A stretch of DNA of 64,000 nt from RBG-16-66-20 sp036262835. GTDB taxonomy: Bacteria; Pseudomonadota; Gammaproteobacteria; Burkholderiales; SG8-39. The notes below the pieces were generated by a model. It was given only the letters and a program-made list of their open reading frames with translations. It was not told the DNA's origin and did not search any database. Numbering within the stretch: position 1 is the stretch's first letter; the number at the start of each line of letters is the position of its first letter. Of this stretch, positions 24,431-33,380 are shown piece after piece. The stretch is taken from NCBI GenBank assembly GCA_036262835.1, contig DATAID010000105.1, positions 134,884 to 198,883 on the forward strand. The letters run 5' to 3'. The position numbers and the translations under genes are program-made.

Positions 24431-25670
24431 GAGAAGGCGGCCGCGCGAACGCCACCGTCACGGCGGCGAGCGCCGAGAGCACCGCGAAGAGCACCATGCC
24501 GGCGCCGTAGTCGCCGGTTGCGTCGCGAAGCGCGCCCGCCAGCAGCGGCCCGAGCGCCTGCCCGCCGACCTGCGCCGGGAGCGTGATGCCGCGGATCGCG
24601 CCAAAGTGCGCGCGCCCGAAGTAGTTTGCCCAGATGACCGGCAGCATGGTGAGCAGCGCGCCGATGCCAGTGCCGAACGCAGCCGCCGCCGCAAACGCGA
24701 GCGCCGCGCCGTGCACGGCGTGCATGAGCACCGCGCCGAGCGACATGAGGAGCGCGCCTGCGCACAAGGAGAGGCGCGGCGGCAGGCGCAGGGCTCCAAA
24801 TCCGAGGCTCGCCACGGCGGCCATCACCGAGAAGGTGCTCACGACCGCGGCGGCCGTGCCGGGCGAGAGCCCCCGCTCGAGCAGGTGCGGCGCCTGGTGC
24901 AGGCTCAACCCCGCCTGCACCGGAAAGACGAGCAACGTATAGGCGACGAGGAGCCAGAGCGCAGGCGTGGCGAGGGCCTCCCTCGGGGTGTAGGCAGCTT
25001 CCGGCGCGCCGGCGCCGAAATCCTCGCGCGCGCCCGGCATGCCATCGGGCGCCAAGCCGACATCCTCGGGCTGGCGTACGAGGAAGAACCACTGCGGCAG
25101 GACGCCGATGGCGAGCGCGACCGTCGCGAGCGCCACCCAGCCCGCGCGCCAGCCGTGCGCCGAGATCACGAACTGAGCAAGCGGCGGCAGCACCACGAGG
25201 CCGAACGCGGCAGCCATCGCAAGCAGCGCCATGGCCCGCGCGCGACGGCGCACGAACCACTTGGCGACCGCGGCGGTCGTGCCGACGTCGAACGGGGCGG
25301 AAAACATCATGCGCGAGATTCCGAAGGCGACGTAGAAGCTGACGAGCGACCACGTTCCCGCCAGCGCAAGCGAGCAGGCCGCCACCGCGAGCGCGCTGGC
25401 CGCGAGCAGCCAGCGTGAGCCGTGGCGGTCGAAAAGCGCGCCGGTGAGCGGCGCGGCCAGCGCTCCCAGCAGGGACCCGAGCGAAACCGCGCCGGAAAAG
25501 CCCGCGCGCGACCAGCCGAAGTCTGCGCACATCGGCACGACGAACATGGAGAGCGTGGCGACCGCGGCCGCCTGGCGCGCCACGTTGGAAAGCGAGGCGC
25601 AGCCGAGGATCACCCAGCCGTAGAAGAACGGCAGCCGGTGGGCGAGGCCGGAGGCTGCGCGCGGGATCAG
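24423..25670 (-). CDS. MFS transporter with a non-canonical (CTG) start
   Basis: About 415 residues with twelve membrane segments, starting RLPFFYGWVILG as in the monocarboxylate/oxalate-formate type of MFS proteins. No ATG, GTG or TTG lies between the end of the upstream MetE-like gene and the first helix. A CTG at 25670 overlaps that gene's TGA as CTGA, the same arrangement as the ATGA/GTGA junctions elsewhere in this operon, and is the preferred start. The first GTG (25613) would remove part of helix 1, and an ATG at 25868 would lie 200 bp inside the upstream gene. Last gene of the ten-gene operon. Confidence 0.8.
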   Translation of the reverse strand: MIPRAASGLAHRLPFFYGWVILGCASLSNVARQAAAVATLSMFVVPMCADFGWSRAGFSGAVSLGSLLGALAAPLTGALFDRHGSRWLLAASALAVAACSLALAGTWSLVSFYVAFGISRMMFSAPFDVGTTAAVAKWFVRRRARAMALLAMAAAFGLVVLPPLAQFVISAHGWRAGWVALATVALAIGVLPQWFFLVRQPEDVGLAPDGMPGAREDFGAGAPEAAYTPREALATPALWLLVAYTLLVFPVQAGLSLHQAPHLLERGLSPGTAAAVVSTFSVMAAVASLGFGALRLPPRLSLCAGALLMSLGAVLMHAVHGAALAFAAAAAFGTGIGALLTMLPVIWANYFGRAHFGAIRGITLPAQVGGQALGPLLAGALRDATGDYGAGMVLFAVLSALAAVTVAFARPPSPR

Positions 25671-26689
25671 CCGAATTCGGAGCGCAGGATCTGCGCCGCT
25701 TCGACCATCGCCTTCATCTTGCCGAACGCCACCTCGCGCGGCAGGTACTTCATGCCGCAATCGGGCGCGAGGATGACGTTTTCCTTCGCGATATGGGGCA
25801 GCGCGCGCTTGACGCGCTCGACCACTTTTTGCGGGGTTTCTATGTCGGGATCGTTCAGATCGATGCATCCCAAAAGGATCTTTTTGCCGCCCAAAGACTT
25901 CAAAACCGAGCAATCCAGATTCGGCTGGGCGGCCTCTATCGACACCTGGTGACAGAGGCAGCCCGCGAACTCGGGCAGGAACGAATAGCCCGAAGGCTTC
26001 GCGTGGATGACCGCGGCGTAGCCAAAGCAGATGTGGACCGCCGTGGTGCCCGTGACGCCCTCGAGCGCCCGGTTGAGCGCCTTCAGCCCGTACTGGCGCG
26101 CTTTCTCGGGGCGCGCCTGCATCCAGGGCTCGTCGATCTGCACGATGTCGGCGCCCGCGGCGAAGAGATCCCTGATCTCCTCGTTCACCGCGACGGCGTA
26201 GTCCATCGCCGCCTCCTCGCCCGAGCTGTAGTACTCGTTCTTCGCCTGCTCGCTCATCGTGAACGGGCCGGGAACCGTGATTTTGATTTTCTTTTTCGTG
26301 TGCTTTCTCAGAAACCGGACGTCATCGACCTCGACCGGACCCCGGCGGCGCACCTTGCCGGCGATGCGGGGAAGCAGGATCGGATGGCCCGAGCGGTCCT
26401 TGCCCTCGCCCGGGTTGTCGATGTCGACCCCCTCGAGCGCGGTGGCGAATCGGTTGGAGTAGCTCTCGCGCCGGATCTCTCCGTCGGTGATGATGTCGAG
26501 GCCCGCCTCCTCCTGCGCGCGGATCGCGAGGATCGTCGCGTCATCCTGCGCCTGCGCGAGCAGCGGCTCGGGAACGCGCCAGAGCTCCCGCGCGCGGAGC
26601 CGCGGCGGGAAGCGCTTGCCGAGCTTGTCGCGGTCGATCAGCCACTCGGGCTGGGGATAGCTGCCGACGAGCGTGGTGGGAAAGAGCAT
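25667..26689 (-). CDS. Core-MetE-like methyltransferase, copy 2
   Basis: A 340-residue MetE C-terminal-type barrel: TTLVGSYPQPEW at the N-terminus, IITDGEIRRESY, IVQIDEPWMQ, zinc ligands in VHICFG (His, Cys) and PDCGMKY (Cys). Like copy 1 it lacks the N-terminal folate domain, but the two are quite different in sequence, so they are not a recent duplication. It starts 9 bp after the GMC oxidoreductase stop and is followed by an MFS gene coupled through CTGA, placing it in the AcnX/ABC operon. Methyl acceptor and donor unknown. Confidence 0.82.
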   Translation of the reverse strand: MLFPTTLVGSYPQPEWLIDRDKLGKRFPPRLRARELWRVPEPLLAQAQDDATILAIRAQEEAGLDIITDGEIRRESYSNRFATALEGVDIDNPGEGKDRSGHPILLPRIAGKVRRRGPVEVDDVRFLRKHTKKKIKITVPGPFTMSEQAKNEYYSSGEEAAMDYAVAVNEEIRDLFAAGADIVQIDEPWMQARPEKARQYGLKALNRALEGVTGTTAVHICFGYAAVIHAKPSGYSFLPEFAGCLCHQVSIEAAQPNLDCSVLKSLGGKKILLGCIDLNDPDIETPQKVVERVKRALPHIAKENVILAPDCGMKYLPREVAFGKMKAMVEAAQILRSEFG

Positions 26690-26698
26690 GGGCCTATT

Positions 26699-28246
26699 TT
26701 AGTGCGCAGCCGCGCGAATGAGGTCGGCGCCCTTCTCCGCGATCATGACGGTGGCGGCGTTCGTGTTGCCCGAGACGACGCTCGGCATGACGGACGCATC
26801 CACCACGCGCAGGCCCTGCACGCCGTGGACGCGCAGCTGCGGGTCGACGACGGCGCCCGGATCCTTGCCGATGCGGCAGGTGCCGCACGGGTGGTAGCCG
26901 GAGGAGCCGGCGTTGCGCACCGCCTCGAGAATCTGCTCGTCGGTCTTCACCGAGGGCCCCGGCGAATACTCCTCGAGCACGTAAGGCGAGAACGACGGCG
27001 TAGCCGCGAGCCGGCGCACCAGCCTCGCTCCTTCGATCATGAGGCGGCGGTCGTGCCCGGTGGCGAGGTAGTTCGGATGCATCGCCGGCGCGGCCTGCGG
27101 ATCGGGCGAGGCGATCTCGACGCGCCCGCGGCTCGTCGGCCGCATGGGGTAGTAGACGAGCGTGAAGCCCGGCCAGCGATGCGGCTCGGCCCCGCGCTGC
27201 TCGGCGCTCACGGTGCTGATGAAGACCTGCAGGTCGGGCGAGCCGGATTCGGGCAGCACTTTCGTGATCAGGCCGCCCGTCATCACGCCGATCGCCATCG
27301 GCCCGCTGCGGAAAAGCAGATAACGCAAGCCCGTACGCGCTTTCGCGAAGACGCTGCGCAGCTCGTCATTCGTCGTTACCGGCCGCGTGCACTTGTAGAT
27401 GATGCGCAGCGCCAGGTGGTCCTGGAGGTTCGCGCCGACGCCGGGCAGGTCGGCGAGCACCGCGATGCCGTGGCGCTGCAGCAGCGCGCCGGGCCCGATG
27501 CCCGAGAGCTGCAGCAACTGCGGCGATTGCAGGGCGCCGGCCGCCAGGATCACCTCTTTCCTTGCCCCGGCCGAAAACTCCGACCCATCCTTGCGATAGC
27601 TCACGCCGCGCGCCCGCCTGCCTTCGAGCAGGATCTTTCCAGCCCGCGCGCCGGTTTCGACCCGCAGATTCGCCCGTCCGCGCGCGGGCCGCAGATAGGC
27701 GACCGCCGCGGAGCAGCGCCGGCCGTTGCGCGTCGTCAGGTGCAGGTAGCCGGCGCCTTCCTGCGTCGCGCCGTTGAAGTCGTCGTTGCGTGGGATGCCG
27801 AGATCGCGCGCGCCGGCGATGAAGGCGTCGACCAGCTCGCTTCGCTGGCGGATCTTCTCTACGGAAGGCAGGCTCTTCGCGAAATACGGAAGTACATCCC
27901 GGAACCCCCAGCCCTCGGCGCCCTGCGCGGCCCAGCCGTCGAAGTCCTCCGGCTGGCCGCGGATCTGGATGAGCCCGTTCACCGCGCTCGAGCCGCCGAG
28001 CGTGCGCCCGCGCGGCCAGTAAATGCGCCGCCCGTTCATGTTCGGGTCGGGCTCGGTGTGAAAGCCCCAGTTGAGCACCGGATGGAACATCGTCTTGCCG
28101 TAGCCGATGGGAACGTGCAGCCACGGATTCGAATCCGGCGGCCCGGCTTCGAGCAGGAGGACCGAGTGCCGGCCGTCTTCGCTCAGCCGGTTCGCAAGCG
28201 TGCAGCCCGCGGAGCCGCCGCCCACGACGACGTAGTCGAACGTCAT
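26699..28246 (-). CDS. GMC family FAD-dependent oxidoreductase
   Basis: A 515-residue flavoprotein of the glucose-methanol-choline family. The dinucleotide-binding motif VVVGGGSAGC occupies residues 6-15, the GMC signature is WPRGRTLGGSSAVNG near 77-91, and the second signature is GALQSPQLLQLSG. The catalytic histidine lies in SGYHPCGTCRIG, with NTNAATVMIAEKGAD at the C-terminus. Substrates of this family are alcohols or polyols such as choline. It is coupled by ATGA to the AcnX small subunit, so it probably oxidises an alcohol in the same pathway. Confidence 0.87.
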   Translation of the reverse strand: MTFDYVVVGGGSAGCTLANRLSEDGRHSVLLLEAGPPDSNPWLHVPIGYGKTMFHPVLNWGFHTEPDPNMNGRRIYWPRGRTLGGSSAVNGLIQIRGQPEDFDGWAAQGAEGWGFRDVLPYFAKSLPSVEKIRQRSELVDAFIAGARDLGIPRNDDFNGATQEGAGYLHLTTRNGRRCSAAVAYLRPARGRANLRVETGARAGKILLEGRRARGVSYRKDGSEFSAGARKEVILAAGALQSPQLLQLSGIGPGALLQRHGIAVLADLPGVGANLQDHLALRIIYKCTRPVTTNDELRSVFAKARTGLRYLLFRSGPMAIGVMTGGLITKVLPESGSPDLQVFISTVSAEQRGAEPHRWPGFTLVYYPMRPTSRGRVEIASPDPQAAPAMHPNYLATGHDRRLMIEGARLVRRLAATPSFSPYVLEEYSPGPSVKTDEQILEAVRNAGSSGYHPCGTCRIGKDPGAVVDPQLRVHGVQGLRVVDASVMPSVVSGNTNAATVMIAEKGADLIRAAAH

Positions 28247-28647
28247 TCCACGATGCGCACGGTGCGTTCGGCCGGATCGATCTCGACGGTGGCGCCGTGC
28301 GGGATCTGCGTCGTGATGTCGCCCTCGAAGCCGGCGACGAGCGTGATGTCGCCGAACGCCGCCCCCTGCGCGATGATCGGATTCACGCTGTTGAAGACGA
28401 GCGCGAGCGGCACCACCCCGCGCGAGGCCATCTCGCGCAGCATCCAGGCGCTCGCGACGCCGCCTTTCGCGGTGTCGAGCACGAGGATGCGGCCGCGGTA
28501 CGACTCGCCCGCGAGCTTGTGGGTGGGGCGCGAGAACGTGCCGCCGAGGCGGTCGAGGTCGTAGCGCGCCGAAAAGCCGTCCTTGGCGACCAGCGCCGGG
28601 CCGCGCACCTTGCGGCCCATCGCCTGGCGGGCGATGAAGGCTTTCAT
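28243..28647 (-). CDS. Aconitase X swivel (small) subunit, DUF126
   Basis: A 134-residue swivelling-domain protein (DUF126). RPTHKLAGESYRGRILVLDTAKGG is the family core, followed by FNSVNPIIAQGAAFGDI. In aconitase X (AcnX) this domain is either fused to the catalytic domain or separate, as here. It pairs with the large subunit upstream, to which it is coupled by ATGA, and overlaps the GMC gene in the same way. Confidence 0.85.
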   Translation of the reverse strand: MKAFIARQAMGRKVRGPALVAKDGFSARYDLDRLGGTFSRPTHKLAGESYRGRILVLDTAKGGVASAWMLREMASRGVVPLALVFNSVNPIIAQGAAFGDITLVAGFEGDITTQIPHGATVEIDPAERTVRIVE

Positions 28648-29876
28648 GGCAGCTTGCCTTTCTCCGCCGCCTCAACGCACTGCTCCATCGTGGCGAGCAG
28701 CGGCACATAGCCGTAGCCGCCGAGGATGTTCACCATCTTCGTGCTGTTGGTGGCGAGCCGCTTCCAGCCGTTCGCCTCCGCGATCTCGCGCGCATAGGAC
28801 TGGTAGAAGCACATGCCCGAGAGCACGTGGCCGCCCGCGCGCTCGATTCTCTCGGTCAAGCCGAAGCGGTCGGCATCGGGCTTCACCTGCGGGCTCGTGA
28901 CGGCGAGCAGCGGCTTGACGAACTTGCGGCCTTCGCAAAGGCCCGCAAGCGTGCGCAGCTCGTAGAGGCTCAATTGCGGCGCCGAAAACACCACGACGTC
29001 GATCTCCTTTTCGCCCGCGTAGGCGGATTGCAACGCCCTTACGTCCTGTTCTTTGACCCCCTTATGTACCGAAAGCTTTTCTCCTCCGACGTCCTCGAGC
29101 CTCGCCGCCTCCGGAGTGATTCCCACCAGATGGAAAAGCGCGCTCGAGCCGAAGCTCGCCATCGCGGCGCCGAAGTGCTTGAGCTCGTCCGAGGACGGCA
29201 CGCGCTGCAAGCCCTCGACGACCGGCACCGCCCAGTAGTTGCCGGCAAGCCGCCCGATGACCGCGCCGAGCGCGCCCCAGTCGTTCAAGGTCACGGGCGT
29301 CCAGTCCGCGCGGATTCGCACGGTGGCCCGCCGCGCCTCGTCCAGATGAAAGCCGTAGCGCGGCGTGCGGCCGGTGAGCCCCGCCGCGAGCGCCGAGGGC
29401 CCGCCCTCGAAGTTCGAGCGCGCCCCGCATACCGAGTTGCTGTAGATGACGACCCCGGTATCGCCGAAGGCGACGCTCTCGCCGCGCAAGGGCGCCTGGA
29501 TCGTCTGGTAGTTGATGCAGGTGTCCGTCATGAAGATGCCGAGGCGGCTGAAGGCGGCCACCGCGCGGCGCTCGAGGTCGACCGCCCAGCCCGGCTGCCT
29601 CAGCACCGCGGTCTTCGCGAAATCGGTGCCGCGCGGGTCCATGATGGTGGGCACGCAGACGCGCGCTTTCGGATCGTCCTTCGCGAGCGACTCGACCCAG
29701 GCCACGCCGGCCTCGCCCAGACTTTCGGTGTCCGCCATGATGTGCGCCTGGGTCACCGGCACGAGGTCGGCGGCGCCGAAGAAGTCGCCCACGCGCACCT
29801 GGTGCTCGATCGCGCTTTTGACCGCCGCGCCATGCTCGCCCGCGAGCATCGAGCGCTCCAAGTCGTTCAGTCTCAT
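28644..29876 (-). CDS. Aconitase X catalytic (large) subunit, DUF521
   Basis: A 410-residue AcnX/DUF521 dehydratase. Conserved cysteines near the active site appear in TDTCINYQ, NSVCGARSN and SGMCFYQ. Characterised bacterial AcnX enzymes are cis-3-hydroxy-L-proline dehydratases, while archaeal ones dehydrate mevalonate 5-phosphate. The hydroxyproline role is possible here, but the usual partner genes (Delta1-pyrroline-2-carboxylate reductase, proline racemase-like) are missing. The neighbours are a sugar-type ABC transporter and a GMC oxidoreductase, so another hydroxyacid substrate is quite possible. Confidence 0.82.
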   Translation of the reverse strand: MRLNDLERSMLAGEHGAAVKSAIEHQVRVGDFFGAADLVPVTQAHIMADTESLGEAGVAWVESLAKDDPKARVCVPTIMDPRGTDFAKTAVLRQPGWAVDLERRAVAAFSRLGIFMTDTCINYQTIQAPLRGESVAFGDTGVVIYSNSVCGARSNFEGGPSALAAGLTGRTPRYGFHLDEARRATVRIRADWTPVTLNDWGALGAVIGRLAGNYWAVPVVEGLQRVPSSDELKHFGAAMASFGSSALFHLVGITPEAARLEDVGGEKLSVHKGVKEQDVRALQSAYAGEKEIDVVVFSAPQLSLYELRTLAGLCEGRKFVKPLLAVTSPQVKPDADRFGLTERIERAGGHVLSGMCFYQSYAREIAEANGWKRLATNSTKMVNILGGYGYVPLLATMEQCVEAAEKGKLP

Positions 29877-30628
29877 TTGATTCCCTGGAAGGAGGACGTG
29901 ATGGGGATCCGGCCGCGCAGGCGCAGCACGAACTCATAGCTTTCCGCGTTGGCCCAGTAAAGCGTGTGCTCGAGCGGCTCGCCGCGCGCATCGTAGGACA
30001 CGCGCTCGAGCGCGATGACCGGCACGCCCGGGCTCAGCTGCAGCCCGCGGCGCAACTCGCTCGAGGGCGAGCGCGCGCGCACCGAGAGGTCGGCGCGGCT
30101 CACCTTGACGCCGAGCAACGTGTCGAAGAGCTGGTAGGTGGAATAGCGCGCTACCTCCTCGCGCGAAGGGCGAAGCGACGAGGCGAGGTAGACCCAGGAC
30201 ACGGCGAAGGGCTCGCCGCGGCGCAGATAAAGCCGTTTCCAGTGGATCACCTTGCGCGCGCCCGCGCGCAGCCGGGCGTTCACTTCCGGCGGGGCGACCT
30301 TTTCCTCGAAGGCGAGCAGCTCGGTGGTCGGATTCACGCCGCGCGCCACCAGCTCGTCGTAGATGCCGTGCGGATCGAGAAGATCGTGGATCACCGGCGG
30401 CTCGGCGACGAAGGTGCCCTTGCCCTGGCGGCGCACGACGAGCTTCTCGCGCGCGAGCTGCATGACCGCCTGGCGCGCCGTGATGCGCGAGACGCCGTGC
30501 AGCTCGGCGAGCTCGGGCTCCCCGGGCAGCCGGTCGCCCGGCTTGTACGCGCCCTCGACGATGGCGCCGCGCAGCTGCAGAGCGAGCTGCCGATGCAGGG
30601 CGACGGCGCTGTCCCGGCGCAGCTTCAC
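29873..30628 (-). CDS. GntR/HutC family transcriptional regulator (UTRA domain)
   Basis: A 251-residue regulator. The N-terminal winged helix is GntR type (KPGDRLPGEPELAELHGVSRITARQAVMQL, about residues 29-58, shown as its key pieces PGDRLPGE and RITARQAV). The C-terminal UTRA ligand domain extends from about 90. The GTG start overlaps the ABC ATPase stop as GTGA, so the regulator is made within the operon it probably controls. Its likely operator is the repeat-rich promoter at 34792-34833, and its effector a substrate or product of the AcnX/GMC pathway. Confidence 0.87.
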   Translation of the reverse strand: MKLRRDSAVALHRQLALQLRGAIVEGAYKPGDRLPGEPELAELHGVSRITARQAVMQLAREKLVVRRQGKGTFVAEPPVIHDLLDPHGIYDELVARGVNPTTELLAFEEKVAPPEVNARLRAGARKVIHWKRLYLRRGEPFAVSWVYLASSLRPSREEVARYSTYQLFDTLLGVKVSRADLSVRARSPSSELRRGLQLSPGVPVIALERVSYDARGEPLEHTLYWANAESYEFVLRLRGRIPITSSFQGIK

Positions 30629-31671
30629 AGGCGCAGCCCCGAAGCCCGGTCGAAGACATGCAGCCCCGCCTCGTCGAGTTGCAGTCGCACCTGCGCGCGC
30701 TCGGCGGGCCGCTCCTTCACCCTGGCGCGGACAAGGAGCTCGCCGACGGCCACGTCGGCATAAAACTCTTCTCCCAGGGCCTCGGACATCGCGACTGTGG
30801 CGGGAAGCCCGTCCTGGGAGAGCCGGACGCCGGAGGGGCGGATGCCCAGGACGACGTCTTTTGTCCCGAGATGCTTCAGGGTCGGCACCGGGAAAGAAAA
30901 GCTTTCGACCTTCGCAACACCCTCGTCCAGCCGCGCGGGAAGCAGGTTCATCGGCGGGTTGCCGAGGAATCCGGCGACCGCGACCGTGGCAGGCCGGCTG
31001 AACACTTCCTCGGGCGTGCCCATCTGCACGATGCGGCCGTCCATGAACACCGCGAGGCGGTCGGAGAGCGAGAGCGCCTCCTCCTGGTCGTGCGTGACGT
31101 AAACCGCGGTGACGTTGAGCGCGCGCTGCAGGCGCTTCAGCTCCACGCGCGTCTCGATGCGCAGCTTGGCATCGAGGTTGGAGAGCGGCTCGTCGAGAAG
31201 GAAGAGCGCCGGCTTTCTCACGATCGCGCGCGCGAGCGCGCAGCGCTGCTGCTGGCCGCCCGAGAGCTGGCCCGGCTTGCGCTCGAGAAGATGGGCGATT
31301 CGCACCTTCTCCGCGGCCTCCTTGACCGAGCGGGAAATCTCCTGAGGAGCGACCCCGCTCATCCTCAGAGGAAAGGCGATGTTCTCGCCGACCGTCATGT
31401 GGGGATAGAGCGCGTAGCTCTGGAACACCATGGCGACATCCCGAGCGCCCGGCTCGAGAAGCGTCACATCCTCCCCGTTCACGTGCACCGTGCCCGCATC
31501 GGCGGCTTCCAGTCCCGCGAGGATGCGCAGCGTCGTGGTTTTCCCGGAGCCCGAGGGCCCCAGCAGCGAGAAGAATTCGCCCGCCTGAATTTCCAGATCG
31601 ATGCCGGCGAGCGCCGTCACCGCGCCGTGGCGCTTGACGATGCCGGAGAGCTGGACGCGAGCCGCCGTCAT
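30625..31671 (-). CDS. ABC transporter ATP-binding protein (UgpC/MsmK type)
   Basis: A 348-residue ATPase of the carbohydrate-uptake class. Walker A is GPSGSGKTT, the signature LSGGQQQR, Walker B FLLDEPLSNLD and the switch histidine THDQEEA; a C-terminal TOBE domain extends from about 240. It energises the two permeases upstream, to which it is coupled by ATGA, and sits on the cytoplasmic face of the inner membrane. UgpC-type ATPases serve sugar, polyol and glycerol-phosphate importers. Confidence 0.9.
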   Translation of the reverse strand: MTAARVQLSGIVKRHGAVTALAGIDLEIQAGEFFSLLGPSGSGKTTTLRILAGLEAADAGTVHVNGEDVTLLEPGARDVAMVFQSYALYPHMTVGENIAFPLRMSGVAPQEISRSVKEAAEKVRIAHLLERKPGQLSGGQQQRCALARAIVRKPALFLLDEPLSNLDAKLRIETRVELKRLQRALNVTAVYVTHDQEEALSLSDRLAVFMDGRIVQMGTPEEVFSRPATVAVAGFLGNPPMNLLPARLDEGVAKVESFSFPVPTLKHLGTKDVVLGIRPSGVRLSQDGLPATVAMSEALGEEFYADVAVGELLVRARVKERPAERAQVRLQLDEAGLHVFDRASGLRL

Positions 31672-32498
31672 CTCCGCGCTCCGCCCTTCACCGCGCCCAC
31701 CGTCAATCCCTTGACGATGTGGCGCTGCGCGATGAGGCCGAGCGCGATCACCGGCGCCATGCCGACCATCGCCGCGGCGGCGAGGCGCGCCCACTGCGTC
31801 TGCTCGAGCGAGATGAAGTTGAACATTGCGACCGTCACCGTGCGCACCGTGTTGCCGCCGAGCACGACCGCGAAGAGGAATTCGTTCCACGAATTGAGGA
31901 AGACGAAGATGAGCGTCACGGCGATGCCGCCCCTGGCCTGCGGCAGGATCACGTGCCAGAGCGCGCGCCAGCGGCCGGCGCGATCGAGGAGCGCCGCCTC
32001 CTCCATCTCGCGCGGAATCTCCTCGAAATACGACACCAGCAGCCAGATCGCGAACGGCAGCGCGAAGGTGAGGTAAACGAGCACGAGCCCCTGGTAGGTG
32101 TCGGTCCAGCCGATCCTGCGCAGGAGCAGGAAATAAGGGATGACCAGGCCCACCGGCGGCAGCATCTGCGTGGCGAGCACGTAGAAGCCGGAGGCGCGCT
32201 TGAACGGCAGGTCGAGCCGCGAGAGCGCGTACGCGGCGGGAATCGCGAAGAGCATGGTGAGGACGGTGGTCAGGCCCGAGACGATGACGCTCGAGACGAG
32301 GTTCGGCAGGATCGAGGTCGCGCCGAAAAGGACGTCGCGGTAGTTGCCGGCGGTCGGCTCGAAAATGACGGTCGGCGGATAGGCGAGCACGTCCCGCTCG
32401 GTCTTGAGCGAGGTGAGCAGGCCCCACAGCACCGGAAAGGTCCAGACGAGCATCATCAGGACGGCGACGGCGAGCAGGACGGCGTGGCGAAGCTTCAC
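31668..32498 (-). CDS. ABC transporter permease (MalG/UgpE type)
   Basis: A 276-residue inner-membrane permease with six hydrophobic segments. The EAA loop that contacts the ATPase reads EEAALLDRAGRWRALWHVIL near residue 180. The GTG at 32498 overlaps the stop of the first permease as GTGA. A longer in-frame reading would cover the other permease in the wrong frame and is rejected. Confidence 0.88.
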   Translation of the reverse strand: MKLRHAVLLAVAVLMMLVWTFPVLWGLLTSLKTERDVLAYPPTVIFEPTAGNYRDVLFGATSILPNLVSSVIVSGLTTVLTMLFAIPAAYALSRLDLPFKRASGFYVLATQMLPPVGLVIPYFLLLRRIGWTDTYQGLVLVYLTFALPFAIWLLVSYFEEIPREMEEAALLDRAGRWRALWHVILPQARGGIAVTLIFVFLNSWNEFLFAVVLGGNTVRTVTVAMFNFISLEQTQWARLAAAAMVGMAPVIALGLIAQRHIVKGLTVGAVKGGARR

Positions 32499-33358
32499 CG
32501 GGTTTTTCTGAAAACGAACAAGCCGAACGAAACCGCGAGCGTGAGAAAGAGCAGCACCGTCGCGACGGCGGCGCCGTAGCCGAGGTTGAGCTCGGTGAAC
32601 GATAGCCGGTAGGCGTAGAGATTGAGGATCTCGGTCGCCGAGCCCGGCCCGCCGCCCGTCGCGGCGAAGATCGCCGCGAAGGCCGAGAGCGCCGTCACCA
32701 TGCGCAGGATCACCACGATCACGATCGCCGGCCGCAGGAGCGGCAGCGTGATGTGCCAGAAGCGCTGCCAGGGTCCGGCTCGGTCGAGGCGCGCCGCTTC
32801 GTAGATGTCGGGCGGCAGCGCCGCCAGGCTCGCGAGCAGCACGAGGAACGCGAATGGCGTCCATTGCCAGGTATGGATGGCGATGACCGAGACGAGGGCG
32901 AGCTGCGGGTCGCCCAGCCAGTTGAAGCTGCCGAGACCCAGCGCTCGCGTCGCGAAGTCGAGGATGCCGAAATCGGGCGCGAGCACGAGCGAGCGCCAGA
33001 AAAGGCCCGCCACCACCGGCGCGAGCACGATCGGCAGGATCGCCGCCACGCGCAGCAGCCCCTGCCCGAGGCGCACCTGCATGACGAGGAGCGCGAGGCC
33101 GAGGCCGACCACGACCTGGAGCGCAACCGTGGTGCCCGTGTAGACGAACGTGAGCCAGAGCGAGCTCCAGAAGCGCCGGTCGCCGCCCAGCTTGGCGTAG
33201 TTCTCCAGGCCGGCAAAGCCCGAGAGCCACGGCATCGACAGGTCGACGCGCTGCACGCTCGTCCACAGGAGATAGACGAGCGGCAGCGTCGTGGTGACCA
33301 GGAGCAGCAGCAGCGCAGGAAGAAAGAGCGCCAGCGCGAACCGGCGCTCCCCGCGCAT
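32495..33358 (-). CDS. ABC transporter permease (MalF/UgpA type)
   Basis: A 287-residue permease with six membrane segments and the EAA loop EAARLDRAGPWQRFWHI. The ATG at 33358 is preferred because GCAGGGAAA directly before it gives a ribosome site; a TTG seven codons upstream (33379) is the alternative and has none. It follows the receptor gene by 22 bp and forms the transmembrane channel together with the MalG-type partner. Confidence 0.88.
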   Translation of the reverse strand: MRGERRFALALFLPALLLLLVTTTLPLVYLLWTSVQRVDLSMPWLSGFAGLENYAKLGGDRRFWSSLWLTFVYTGTTVALQVVVGLGLALLVMQVRLGQGLLRVAAILPIVLAPVVAGLFWRSLVLAPDFGILDFATRALGLGSFNWLGDPQLALVSVIAIHTWQWTPFAFLVLLASLAALPPDIYEAARLDRAGPWQRFWHITLPLLRPAIVIVVILRMVTALSAFAAIFAATGGGPGSATEILNLYAYRLSFTELNLGYGAAVATVLLFLTLAVSFGLFVFRKTR

Positions 33359-33380
33359 TTTCCCTGCGGGTCGAGCCAAC

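Noticed and set aside
25671..25913. An upstream start for the MFS gene at 25913 or ATG 25868
   Set aside because: It would overlap the MetE-like gene by about 200 bp or more and add a basic, non-conserved N-terminus. The family begins near the first membrane helix.
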